Below, one piece after another: positions 1 to 7,135 of a DNA stretch of 12,419 nt. Positions within the stretch are counted from its first letter, which is position 1. Each line of letters opens with the position of its first letter. Location of the stretch: positions 1 through 12,419 of the forward strand of contig JANWIU010000090.1 in NCBI GenBank assembly GCA_025449725.1, given 5' to 3'. A program made the position numbers and the translations under genes. Under the pieces are notes generated by a model, which was not told the DNA's origin, searched no databases, and saw only the letters and a list, made by a program, of their open reading frames with translations. Source of the stretch: Pseudobdellovibrio sp. GTDB lineage: Bacteria; Bdellovibrionota; Bdellovibrionia; Bdellovibrionales; Bdellovibrionaceae.

Positions 1-44
1 CGAAGCTGTTCGTATTCAAGGTTTTCAAATCTTCCGATTTTCAT
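1..44 (-). CDS. fliG: FliG N-terminus (partial, flagellar motor switch protein)
   Basis: Only the first 14 complete codons are in the window (MKIGRFENLEYEQL); the gene continues past the left edge. The ATG lies 2 bases after the fliF stop codon and is preceded by a strong Shine-Dalgarno sequence AGGAAGG (58-52, 7 bases from the ATG) inside the end of fliF, so it is clearly a translated downstream gene of the same operon. The identity as FliG is inferred from position: fliG follows fliF in most flagellar operons, and FliG docks on the FliF C-terminus to build the C-ring. The 14 residues alone are too few to prove it. Confidence 0.7.
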   Translation of the reverse strand, partial: MKIGRFENLEYEQL

Positions 45-46
45 TC

Positions 47-1696
47 TTATTCCTTCCTCGCAACCCACATATTAATGGCGCTTGAGGCTTTTTCTTCATC
101 TTTTTGCATTAACGTAATAATACGGTCCTTTAACAATTCACTTTCCGCTTTTTCAGGGTCGACAGACTCCTGCAGAATCGGAAGAACATTTCCTAATCCA
201 GGTAAAGAGTTGTCAACAGACTGCAGCTCTTCAAGTTCTTCAATTGTACGCGGCAACATTTCTTCAACTGAATCGGTGAAAGAATCTGTAATCCATTGCA
301 TAAACGGACGGATCACCATGAAGAAGAACAGCATCATCGCGAAACCTAACAAACCCCATTTGAACAATGACTGAACCAGCTTCTTCTTCTCAAGTGTCGT
401 TAAGATTTTTTCTGATTCAGAGAAATCTTCAGGTTGAAACTGAATTGATTCGATCCGAACACTGTCACCACGGGCACCAACGTAACCAATTGCACTCTTA
501 ACAAGGTTTTCGTATTTAGCCACCTCTTCAGGAGTGCGCGGAGACCATTTTGTTTCAGTTGTTCCATCAGGTTTTGTCACTGTGGCATTCACACCGTCGA
601 TCAAAACCGCAACAGAGATTTTCTCAACTGCACCGGCTGCTTCTTTGATATTTTTAACTGTTTTCGGAACTTCGTAGTTAATTGTTTTTAATTCTTTCTT
701 CACGTCCTGGCGGAAGCCCACTTGGCCATTATTGTCTTCTGCCCCTGGAATGTTAGAGCGAGATCCCGGCACGCCTGTCGGACTTGTACGAGAACCATCT
801 AAAGCCTCTTCTTGCGAGGTCTGAGAACGGATCGCTGTTTTATCCGGATCTACGCTTTCTTCAACCGCAGTCACAACTTTATTGTTAATGGTCGCATCAA
901 CCTTCGCGACAATTTTACCGTTACCTACTACTTTAGAAAGAATAGTTTCGATACGGCCTTCTAATTCTTTTTCAACTTTAGATTTTAACTCCATGATTTC
1001 ATTTGATGCGCCGGTAGCGCCATCAGAAACACGTGAAATCATTTTACCGCGGTCATCAATAACGGTTACGCGTTCTACGTCCATTCCTTCAACTGCATTT
1101 GCAACTAAATAACGAATACCGCGAACCTGCTCTGCAGAAAGCTCTTTACCGGGGTGTAATTCAACAACAACAGAAGCTGATGGCGGAGACGACTCTTCCA
1201 TCATGGTTTTTTTAGCAGGCAAAGCTAAGATAATTTTAGACTGCTTAACCGGAGTTAAAGTATTTACAGCGCGCATTAATTCACCTTGCAAAGCGCGCTG
1301 GTAATTAATTTTTTGAGCGTAAGAGTTAATGCCAAAATCCTGTTTGTCAAAAAGCTCTAGCCCAATGCTTCCCATTTTTGAAGAACCGACTTCAGACATC
1401 AATTGCATTTGTGTGGCATGCAAATAATCTTTAGGGACTTTAATTGTTTTTCCGTCGTCAGTTAAAACGTAAGGAATGTTTTTGCTGTTAAGTTTTTCAA
1501 TCAACACCGGAACCTGATCGCTCGGGATGTTTGTGAATAAAACTGAGTAGTCTTTTCCTGAAGCCATAAACATGACCGAACAAATAGCAACAAAGCCGAT
1601 GAATAATGAAGCCAGTAACGCCAGACGCTTAGTCGGCCCCAGTGACTTATAAAATTCGTTAAACTGACCAATGATACCCGTAAAAATCTTATTCAC
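47..1696 (-). CDS. fliF: FliF, flagellar MS-ring protein
   Basis: FliF forms the MS ring in the inner membrane, the base on which rod, C-ring and export gate assemble. The 549-residue length is normal. Visible are a first membrane segment at about residues 25-46, the YscJ/FliF ring-building modules (about 48-220, including the conserved LFDKQDFGINSYAQKINYQR stretch at 115-134), a second ring module with a polar loop carrying GVPGSRSNIPG (308-318), a second membrane segment at about 446-466, and a short acidic cytoplasmic tail. The final helix (AINMWV, 540-545) is the expected FliG-binding end. The start is GTG (1696-1694), one base after the fliE stop; the nearby ATG in another frame hits a stop at once. 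AGGTG just upstream can serve as ribosome-binding site. fliG follows after 2 bases. Confidence 0.97.
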   Translation of the reverse strand: MNKIFTGIIGQFNEFYKSLGPTKRLALLASLFIGFVAICSVMFMASGKDYSVLFTNIPSDQVPVLIEKLNSKNIPYVLTDDGKTIKVPKDYLHATQMQLMSEVGSSKMGSIGLELFDKQDFGINSYAQKINYQRALQGELMRAVNTLTPVKQSKIILALPAKKTMMEESSPPSASVVVELHPGKELSAEQVRGIRYLVANAVEGMDVERVTVIDDRGKMISRVSDGATGASNEIMELKSKVEKELEGRIETILSKVVGNGKIVAKVDATINNKVVTAVEESVDPDKTAIRSQTSQEEALDGSRTSPTGVPGSRSNIPGAEDNNGQVGFRQDVKKELKTINYEVPKTVKNIKEAAGAVEKISVAVLIDGVNATVTKPDGTTETKWSPRTPEEVAKYENLVKSAIGYVGARGDSVRIESIQFQPEDFSESEKILTTLEKKKLVQSLFKWGLLGFAMMLFFFMVIRPFMQWITDSFTDSVEEMLPRTIEELEELQSVDNSLPGLGNVLPILQESVDPEKAESELLKDRIITLMQKDEEKASSAINMWVARKE

Positions 1697-1697
1697 A

Positions 1698-2021
1698 TCA
1701 CACCTGCATCTTCATGATTTCTTGGTAAGCATCTATAATTTTATTTCTAACTTGAACCATCGCACGTAATGCGATGTCGGCTTTTTCAGTCGCGATCATT
1801 GTGCCGGCAATGTCATCGGATTTTCCCGTCGCAAGTTCTTGCGCTTTTCTGTCTGCTTCGAGAGAAAGATTATTTACGTTGTTGACTGCTTCTGTGAGAG
1901 TGGCGGCGAACGATGGCCCCGCCTCTTTGGTTGAAACCGATGGTTCCAACTTTACGGATTTGTTATCCAAACTTCCTGTTTCCAGGAACCGGTTCGCATT
2001 TGAGATTGTAAAACCATCCAT
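1698..2021 (-). CDS. fliE: FliE, flagellar hook-basal body complex protein
   Basis: FliE is the small export substrate that joins the MS ring to the proximal rod. At 107 residues it has the family's usual size. The C-terminal two thirds show the typical helical FliE pattern: FAATLTEAVNNVNNL (38-52), then the D-I-A-ATEKADIALRAMVQVRNK region and a final AYQEIMKMQV, which is the best conserved part of the family. The ATG at 2021-2019 has an AGGGAG Shine-Dalgarno (2035-2030) at 8 bases spacing. It sits between flgC (70-base gap upstream) and fliF (1-base gap), the classical flgB-flgC-fliE-fliF order. The N-terminal 35 residues are variable, as usual. Confidence 0.95.
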   Translation of the reverse strand: MDGFTISNANRFLETGSLDNKSVKLEPSVSTKEAGPSFAATLTEAVNNVNNLSLEADRKAQELATGKSDDIAGTMIATEKADIALRAMVQVRNKIIDAYQEIMKMQV

Positions 2022-2059
2022 GGTCTATACTCCCTAACTATGTTGAATCACAGAACTTT

Positions 2060-2085
2060 GCTCTCTTTAACGAGAGCTACAGCTC
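2060..2085. other. Small hairpins in the flgC-fliE gap
   Basis: GCTCTC (2060-2065) and GAGAGC (2072-2077) are a perfect 6-base inverted repeat around a TTTAAC loop. A second overlapping pair, GAGCT (2074-2078) and AGCTC (2081-2085), could form instead. Neither stem is followed by a T run on the minus strand, so it does not look like an intrinsic terminator. This 70-base gap is the only sizeable one inside the flagellar operon, so the structure could act in RNA processing or stability, or it may mean nothing. Confidence 0.3.
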
Positions 2086-2091
2086 TAATTA

Positions 2092-2535
2092 TTATCTACC
2101 AATTTCGAGTGCACTTAAAGCCATATCTTTAGTGGCTTGCACAGCCTGTACGTTAGCCTCGTACGAGCGCTGAGCCTGTACCATATTAGTCATTTCTTCC
2201 ATCATGTTGATGTTGGGATAGGCTACGTATCCTTCTTCATTCGCATCCGGATGATGTGGTTCATACTTCAGTAACGGGGCCTTCTTATCATAGACAACAT
2301 CAGTGACCTGAACCCGATTAAAGTCTGCTTTCGGGTCATCTACATTCAGGACCTCACCGAAAGATTTCGTATCCGGCATGGCCGTGAAAACCACGTCCTT
2401 ACGGCGGTACGGGCCACCTTCAGCTGTACGGGTAGTGTTTATGTTCGCTAAATTAGACGAAATTGTGTTCATGCGCGCCCGCTGGGCCGCCATACCACTT
2501 CCGCCAATTCTAAAACCAGATAAAAAATCTGCCAT
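2092..2535 (-). CDS. flgC: FlgC, flagellar proximal rod protein
   Basis: FlgC is one of the proximal rod subunits exported through the flagellar type III apparatus. The 147-residue protein has the rod/hook-family N-terminal signature (SGMAAQRARMNTISSNLANINTTRT, residues 13-37, followed by GGPYRR) and the matching C-terminal signature (YVAYPNINMMEEMTNMVQ and RSYEANVQA, then TKDMALSALEIGR at the end). Both termini pair as a coiled coil in the rod. The ATG (2535-2533) begins 8 bases after the flgB stop and has TAGGTAG upstream (AGG at 2545-2543, 7 bases spacing). Length and both signatures are intact. Confidence 0.97.
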   Translation of the reverse strand: MADFLSGFRIGGSGMAAQRARMNTISSNLANINTTRTAEGGPYRRKDVVFTAMPDTKSFGEVLNVDDPKADFNRVQVTDVVYDKKAPLLKYEPHHPDANEEGYVAYPNINMMEEMTNMVQAQRSYEANVQAVQATKDMALSALEIGR

Positions 2536-2543
2536 CTAACTAC

Positions 2544-2951
2544 CTACCGGGTTTCACTGATGGCGTATTTCATTGCCGCCATTTTTTTGTTAATAAGTTG
2601 CAAGGCAGATTTGTACATAATCGAGTTTTCCGCCAGTGCCGACATTTCTTTTTCAAGATCCACAGTATTGCCGTCGTTGTTTACGGCTACATCAGGGTTC
2701 TCGTAAATTCCCGGCTCTACCGCAGGTTGACCGCCGACAGCGAAATGATCGCCGTGAGAAGTTCCCAAACTGTTTGTGCCGTCCATATCAAGCGCTTTTG
2801 CCAAAGCGTCTTCGAAATCCACTTTCTTCGCGTGATAGTTCGGAGTTTCCGCATTGGCAATATTGGCCGAGGTCACATTGTGGCGAACCTGGCGTAAAGC
2901 CAGAGACGACGCCAATGCATCGGTCGTTTTGTCGAACAGATTACTGCTCAT
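2544..2951 (-). CDS. flgB: FlgB, flagellar proximal rod protein
   Basis: FlgB is the rod subunit nearest the MS ring. The 135-residue product has the family N-terminus (ALRQVRHNVTSANIANAETP, residues 18-37, then NYHAKKVDFEDAL) and C-terminus (VDLEKEMSALAENSIMYKSA, then a helix to AISETR). Its ATG overlaps the stop of the preceding AAA+ gene in an ATGA (2951-2948), implying translational coupling, and a strong AGGAAGG Shine-Dalgarno (2964-2958) lies 6 bases upstream. flgC follows after 8 bases. The middle, variable part contains a short loop (about residues 58-90), as expected for the family. Confidence 0.96.
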   Translation of the reverse strand: MSSNLFDKTTDALASSLALRQVRHNVTSANIANAETPNYHAKKVDFEDALAKALDMDGTNSLGTSHGDHFAVGGQPAVEPGIYENPDVAVNNDGNTVDLEKEMSALAENSIMYKSALQLINKKMAAMKYAISETR

Positions 2952-3670
2952 AAATAACCTTCCTCTCGATACTGATTAATTTTGTTTCTTAATGTACGAA
3001 TAGAAATTCCAAGAATTTCTGCGGCCTTGGTTCTATTTTGATGAACAAAGTAAAGCGTCTGCAAAATATACTTTCTTTCAACTTCATCCAGCTTTTGACC
3101 AATGTTAAACGCCAATCCTTCTGTAGGAAGTGTAATCGTAATGTGTTCAGGTTCGATCAACGCTTTGTTGTCGGCTTTTAAGGAAGTTTCAAACGCTTCT
3201 TCAAGTACGGCCTCCAGCTCACGGAAATTACCCGGCCAGTTATACTGTAAGAGCTTTTCTGCAGCCTTATCGGTTAATTTGGCTGTCTTTGTGCCGTTCA
3301 TTAAACTTAAGACTTGCAGGAAAAACTGAGTAAAAACAATAATATCCGCTTTTCTGTCGCATAAATTCGGCATTTCGATAATAAGAGTCTGTTCTTTATT
3401 AAATCGCTTAATAATGTCATAAGCATCTTCTTTAATGGTGCTGACAATAGCCGAAGTCAAATCGGCCGGAACTTCAGTATCCTCAAAAATATTCTGCTGA
3501 ACTCCGCCAAACACGCACTTATTGATGTAATTTACCATCGTCGTTTTACCCGACCCGACACCACCAATAATAATAAAAAATTTCTTATCCGTATTTTGAC
3601 CTATAAGCTTCAGCAAATTTTGCATGACAGGACTTTGTACTTCGAAGGATCCGTATTGAATAGGACTCAT
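2948..3670 (-). CDS. Degenerate NtrC-type AAA+ protein with Fis-type HTH, flagellar-operon linked
   Basis: This 240-residue protein looks like a sigma-54 activator (FlgR/FlrC/NtrC type) reduced in size. The N-terminus enters straight into the AAA+ domain, with no receiver domain. Walker A is intact (GGVGSGKT, residues 36-43). By eye, residues 65-110 match the sensor I-to-arginine-finger part of the family: DTEVPADL for the aTNxDL region, KRFN for YRLN, and MPNLCDRKADI for LPPLRERxEDI. WPGNFREL (145-152, sensor II) and a Fis-type helix-turn-helix (RTKAAEILGISIRTLRNKI, 213-231) are well kept. Between Walker A and the sensor I match there are only about 20 residues; the usual GAFTGA loop and Walker B DE are absent. 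It therefore probably binds DNA and perhaps nucleotide but should not open sigma-54 promoters on its own; that is inference. It overlaps the TPR gene and flgB by ATGA at both ends, with AGGAAG (3680-3675) as Shine-Dalgarno. Confidence 0.85.
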   Translation of the reverse strand: MSPIQYGSFEVQSPVMQNLLKLIGQNTDKKFFIIIGGVGSGKTTMVNYINKCVFGGVQQNIFEDTEVPADLTSAIVSTIKEDAYDIIKRFNKEQTLIIEMPNLCDRKADIIVFTQFFLQVLSLMNGTKTAKLTDKAAEKLLQYNWPGNFRELEAVLEEAFETSLKADNKALIEPEHITITLPTEGLAFNIGQKLDEVERKYILQTLYFVHQNRTKAAEILGISIRTLRNKINQYREEGYL

Positions 3671-6432
3671 TTTTCTTCCTCTTTTTTTGCCATCGCCGGA
3701 ATTCTTTTAATGTGCTTTTTGTAATGGATATCCCAGTCGGCCTGCTTCAACTTTTCTTGAGCCAGCTTTTTCCAGATATTATCATTATCATCTTTAATTT
3801 TTTCCCAAACGGATTCAGCGCGCTTCACTTCGCCTTTTTTAAACAGCAAATCGCCCAGCAAATATTTTTCTTGATTGAAGTGGTATTGTGGAAAATGATC
3901 GACAACCTCTGCAATCGCTTTGATCGCTTCATCCTGCCGGCCGTTCTCAACTAACACCTCGGCGTAAGAATTTACCAGCTTAGTTAAATCCTGCTCGCTG
4001 GCGTCTTTATCATTTACTAAAATTTCTTTACATCTTGCATAGGTCGCCATGGCCCCATCAGCATCGTGGCGGCCCAGCTGCATTTCAGCCAATTTGAATT
4101 GAACCGGAAGAGACAACTTCTGATCCCCTTCCCACAACGAAGAAAGTTCCGAAAGATACCGAATAGAAGTGCCGTGATCGCCTTTAGCTTCGTAAAGTTT
4201 AGAAGCCAACGCGACTCTTTCAACTTGTTCAGGATCAGATAAGCCCAATGGATTCTGAATTTTTCCTAAATATTGATAAGCTTCCTGCGGCGCCTGATTT
4301 TCTGCGCTGTTTTTTGCCAAACGCAAATAAAGCTGATCCATCGTCGGAAGATACTGATTAATATAGGTCTCTTTTTCTTTCGGTGAACCTACTAATTTAT
4401 GAAGATCTGATTCCACTTGCTTGTATTTTTCAAGAGCGGCTTCAAAAGCACCGGCACTTTCATAGGATTGGCCTAAGAAAAAATCTGTGTCGATGCGCTT
4501 ATCTGTCTTTAACCAAGTATCCGCATACTGCTTATAGGTTTTTAATAAAGTTTTGTAATCACCCAGATCAGATAAATATTTTAATTGATCGCCCACATTC
4601 TTGCTAATTCGCTGAGTAACTTGTTTAACATCAGGACGGCTCGGATTTGACTGGTAAAAATTCGAAAGAATTTCGATCGCTTTTGTATAATCTCTGCGTT
4701 TGCTGAATCCGTCCGCCAGCATTGCCACTTTGAACTGATCTACGTTTTCAAGATCACTCTTCGAGGCAATTTCGTTCATGGTACCAAGCGTTTGCTCCAG
4801 CTCTTCCGGCTTCATGTTTTTCATACGGGTACTCATTAAGTGCAGCTTAGATACAATCGTTTTTGGGCTATTACCGTAACGAAAATGTGTTTCTAAATAC
4901 GCGCCCACTGATTTGCTTTGATCGCCACCCATGATTTCAAGCAGCTCTCCAACGCGGGTTAATGCATACGGAGCATATTCGTGACTTGGAAAGTTCTGCG
5001 CGAATTCTAACGCCGACTTATGAGAGTCTTTGTACTTTTGCTTCCAAAATAAAGCTTCCATCTTATTGAAGTAAGCCGATGGAAACAGTTTTGAAACCAA
5101 AGGAAAATTCTTTGCAGCTTTATCGTAAGCCGAAATAGCGTCATCAAATTTACGGTTTAAGAAATTAAAGTCACCGCGGCGAACCGCGATCTCAGTTAAT
5201 ACCAGCGGGTCTTTGGTGTCTTTTTCAATTTCATTCAACAACCCAAGAGCTTCTTCAAGACGCTTCATTTTAGAATAGCTGTAAGCTAAAGCCAGCTTCG
5301 CATAACTAACCGAAACATTTTTTGCATACTTTGCGTTTTGAATGTGAATATTAAGTCGACGGACCGCCTGCATGTAATCTGTATGGTCATTTGCCAACAA
5401 GCCTGTAACCAATGACGTGCGTTCTGCCAGAATTGAATTCGGGTGTTGATCTAAAGCCTGACGGTAAGCAGCCTGTGCCTGCTCATAAGCCGCATTATCT
5501 TTAGTCTCCTCTGAAATTTTTACTAGGGCATCACCCTTCATATACGCCAAAATTTCATCGTACTTCGATTGCGGATACTTAGTTTTATACCAATCCAGTG
5601 TCTGCAAGAAAACCATGTAGCGTTTTTTTACAAACAATGTTCTTAGCAGGCGCGCCTGCTTATTTTCTTCTGAGTTTTCAGGCTTAATCTCATATTCAGG
5701 AGGATTTTCTTTCATTTTCTTCCAGAAAGAAAAATCAGTCTCAAGAACCGGAAACTTCAAATAGTAGTTACTTCTGCTTTTAATTACAGACTCTTCATTG
5801 TAATCAGAGTCATTAATATTAAAGCGCTTAAACTGTCCGTCACCGGCGTCAAAAAGACCGGATTTAGCCAGGAATACAGATGTTTCGATTCCACCATCAG
5901 GATTAATTTTTAAGTAATCTACATCTGCAGGTGCTCGTTGAACTTTATCTTGCGCTTGATCTAATGTTACAAACTTAGGTTTTTTAACCGCACCTTTGCC
6001 GCCTTTTCCCGGACTCTCAATCGGAGCCTGAATGGGAGTGTCTGAAGCATAAAAGTCGACAATTAATTTAGATGGCTGATCAGTTAAGTAATCAAATGTT
6101 TCTACGCGGTCGCTTTTTAAAACAAATTCAATCATCCATCTGTTATCAACCGCATGCTGAGTAGCGCGAATTGATTCCACAAATGGATTCTTAATGTTTT
6201 TTATTCCTTCTACGCTTGAACTGTCTAAAGACTTCACCAGAAGCTGGACTTTGGTTGTAGCACCGTCTTTTACGCGTTTTAAATCGTAATCCCAGTTCTT
6301 TTGTCCTGCCAATTCGAAGTTGAAGGTTTCACCTTCAAGAGAAACAGCAGCTTTTACATTTTCGGCAGCAACGGCATTTTTTACCCCCGCTACCCCTAAG
6401 ACTAAAGTTAAAATCAGAAATGGCTTTTTCAT
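3667..6432 (-). CDS. Secreted TPR-repeat protein heading the flagellar operon
   Basis: A 921-residue protein from the ATG at 6432. The frame stays open to an earlier ATG at 6486 (939 residues), but the 6432 start gives a clean signal peptide: MKK, a hydrophobic core, then an AVAA cleavage site about 22 residues in. Neither start has a Shine-Dalgarno sequence. The mature N-terminus (about 100 residues) is beta-rich and ends in PSKLIVDFYA, resembling the end of AMIN-type domains. A charged/proline linker follows (PGKGGKGAVKKPK). From about residue 270 to near the end it is almost all helical TPR-like repeats, for example around LALAYSYSKMKRLEEALGLL, FLNRKFDDAISAYDKAAKNF and YESAGAFEAALEKYKQVE. 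The C-terminus is lysine-rich. It is probably a periplasmic or outer-membrane-associated scaffold. Its stop overlaps the AAA+ gene (ATGA, 3670-3667), so it belongs to the flagellar operon, but its function is unknown. Confidence 0.88.
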   Translation of the reverse strand: MKKPFLILTLVLGVAGVKNAVAAENVKAAVSLEGETFNFELAGQKNWDYDLKRVKDGATTKVQLLVKSLDSSSVEGIKNIKNPFVESIRATQHAVDNRWMIEFVLKSDRVETFDYLTDQPSKLIVDFYASDTPIQAPIESPGKGGKGAVKKPKFVTLDQAQDKVQRAPADVDYLKINPDGGIETSVFLAKSGLFDAGDGQFKRFNINDSDYNEESVIKSRSNYYLKFPVLETDFSFWKKMKENPPEYEIKPENSEENKQARLLRTLFVKKRYMVFLQTLDWYKTKYPQSKYDEILAYMKGDALVKISEETKDNAAYEQAQAAYRQALDQHPNSILAERTSLVTGLLANDHTDYMQAVRRLNIHIQNAKYAKNVSVSYAKLALAYSYSKMKRLEEALGLLNEIEKDTKDPLVLTEIAVRRGDFNFLNRKFDDAISAYDKAAKNFPLVSKLFPSAYFNKMEALFWKQKYKDSHKSALEFAQNFPSHEYAPYALTRVGELLEIMGGDQSKSVGAYLETHFRYGNSPKTIVSKLHLMSTRMKNMKPEELEQTLGTMNEIASKSDLENVDQFKVAMLADGFSKRRDYTKAIEILSNFYQSNPSRPDVKQVTQRISKNVGDQLKYLSDLGDYKTLLKTYKQYADTWLKTDKRIDTDFFLGQSYESAGAFEAALEKYKQVESDLHKLVGSPKEKETYINQYLPTMDQLYLRLAKNSAENQAPQEAYQYLGKIQNPLGLSDPEQVERVALASKLYEAKGDHGTSIRYLSELSSLWEGDQKLSLPVQFKLAEMQLGRHDADGAMATYARCKEILVNDKDASEQDLTKLVNSYAEVLVENGRQDEAIKAIAEVVDHFPQYHFNQEKYLLGDLLFKKGEVKRAESVWEKIKDDNDNIWKKLAQEKLKQADWDIHYKKHIKRIPAMAKKEEEK

Positions 6433-6637
6433 CAATAGAAGGAAAAAGCATTTCAAGTGCCATAAAAAATCAAAGCTCAAAGTCATTTAAATGAAAGACT
6501 AGGAAAATTTGTCCAAATATTTTGGCTCGTCCTGCCAATTCCATGACGGACACGAACACGCGGTTGGCACTTCAAAAAACGCGTTCTCGAACTAGACTCG
6601 ACGCCTCTTTAATATCATCACATAATGATACGACACC
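6433..6637. promoter_or_regulatory. Divergent promoter region between flagellar and mla operons
   Basis: This region separates two divergent operons and must hold promoters for both. Toward the lipoprotein gene, CATAAT (6621-6626) with TCGACG (6598-6603) at 17 bases spacing is a plausible sigma-70-like promoter. It would start RNA only a few bases before the ATG at 6638. TATCAT (6613-6618) is an alternative -10. Toward the flagellar operon only a weak candidate is visible: TTGGAC on the minus strand (about 6517-6512) upstream of an AT-rich CATTTAAAT. Two inverted repeats are present: TTGGC (6522-6526) with GCCAA (6534-6538), and TGCCAA (6533-6538) with TTGGCA (6564-6569). They share one arm and could form an operator. 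All assignments are by eye. Confidence 0.4.
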
Positions 6638-7135
6638 ATGAAAAAACAACTCGTCATTACCATTCTTGTCGCACTATTTCCTATTCTCTTTACCGCGTGT
6701 GTTTCGTCAATGTTGCAAGGAAGCCCTCCAACTTTCAGTAAAGATGTTCGGTTAATGAATCCAGGCCCGCCATTTGTTAAGAGTAAAACTTCTGTATTCC
6801 CTTCATGGAAGAGCTCCCGCACAGGAAATGTAATCACCTTTATTTCGGAATGCGACCCGAACTCTTCATCGTCACTTTCAGTTCTTCACCGAATGGTGGA
6901 AGAGCCGCTAACCAGCATTAAAGTGGCAAAAGAAGAAAACATTTCTTTCCAAAATAAGCCGGCGGTTTTCAAAGCCGTACAGGCAGAATTGGACGGCGCC
7001 CAGATCGAGCTTCAATCTATTTCCTTCCGCAGAAAATCTTGCGGCTATGTCAGTACTTTGTCAGGCAAACCTGGAACCTTACAGCAAGATGAAGGCGAAT
7101 TCAGCCGGTTCAATGCAGGATTGCAGTTTGAATGA
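6638..7135 (+). CDS. Putative outer-membrane lipoprotein of the mla operon
   Basis: A 165-residue protein starting with MKK, a hydrophobic stretch and a lipobox-like FTAC, with Cys21 as the likely lipidated residue. The residues after Cys21 are V-S-S, with no Asp at +2, so by the E. coli rule it would go to the outer membrane. The mature part has further cysteines at 72 and 135 that could pair. It has a pattern of W57, TGNVITFISEC (62-72), a central FKAVQAELDG, and a C-terminal beta-rich part ending EFSRFNAGLQFE. I do not recognise a named family. Its stop overlaps the mlaE start (ATGA, 7132-7135), so it is very likely part of the lipid-transport system, perhaps the outer-membrane partner in place of MlaA or PqiC; this is inference. 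No Shine-Dalgarno precedes the ATG. Confidence 0.8.
   Translation: MKKQLVITILVALFPILFTACVSSMLQGSPPTFSKDVRLMNPGPPFVKSKTSVFPSWKSSRTGNVITFISECDPNSSSSLSVLHRMVEEPLTSIKVAKEENISFQNKPAVFKAVQAELDGAQIELQSISFRRKSCGYVSTLSGKPGTLQQDEGEFSRFNAGLQFE

Noticed and set aside
1985..1994. GAACCGGTTC perfect 10-base palindrome
   Set aside because: It lies inside the fliE coding sequence and is short enough to be chance; nothing else marks it as a site.
6564..6583. TTGGCAC followed by an AT stretch and CGC, resembling a sigma-54 promoter
   Set aside because: The GG and GC elements are about 13 bases apart instead of 10, and TTGC is absent; no valid -24/-12 promoter on either strand here.
6592..6837. 81-codon minus-strand frame opposite the lipoprotein start
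   Set aside because: It covers the promoter region and signal peptide codons of the lipoprotein gene, with no ribosome-binding site or family resemblance.
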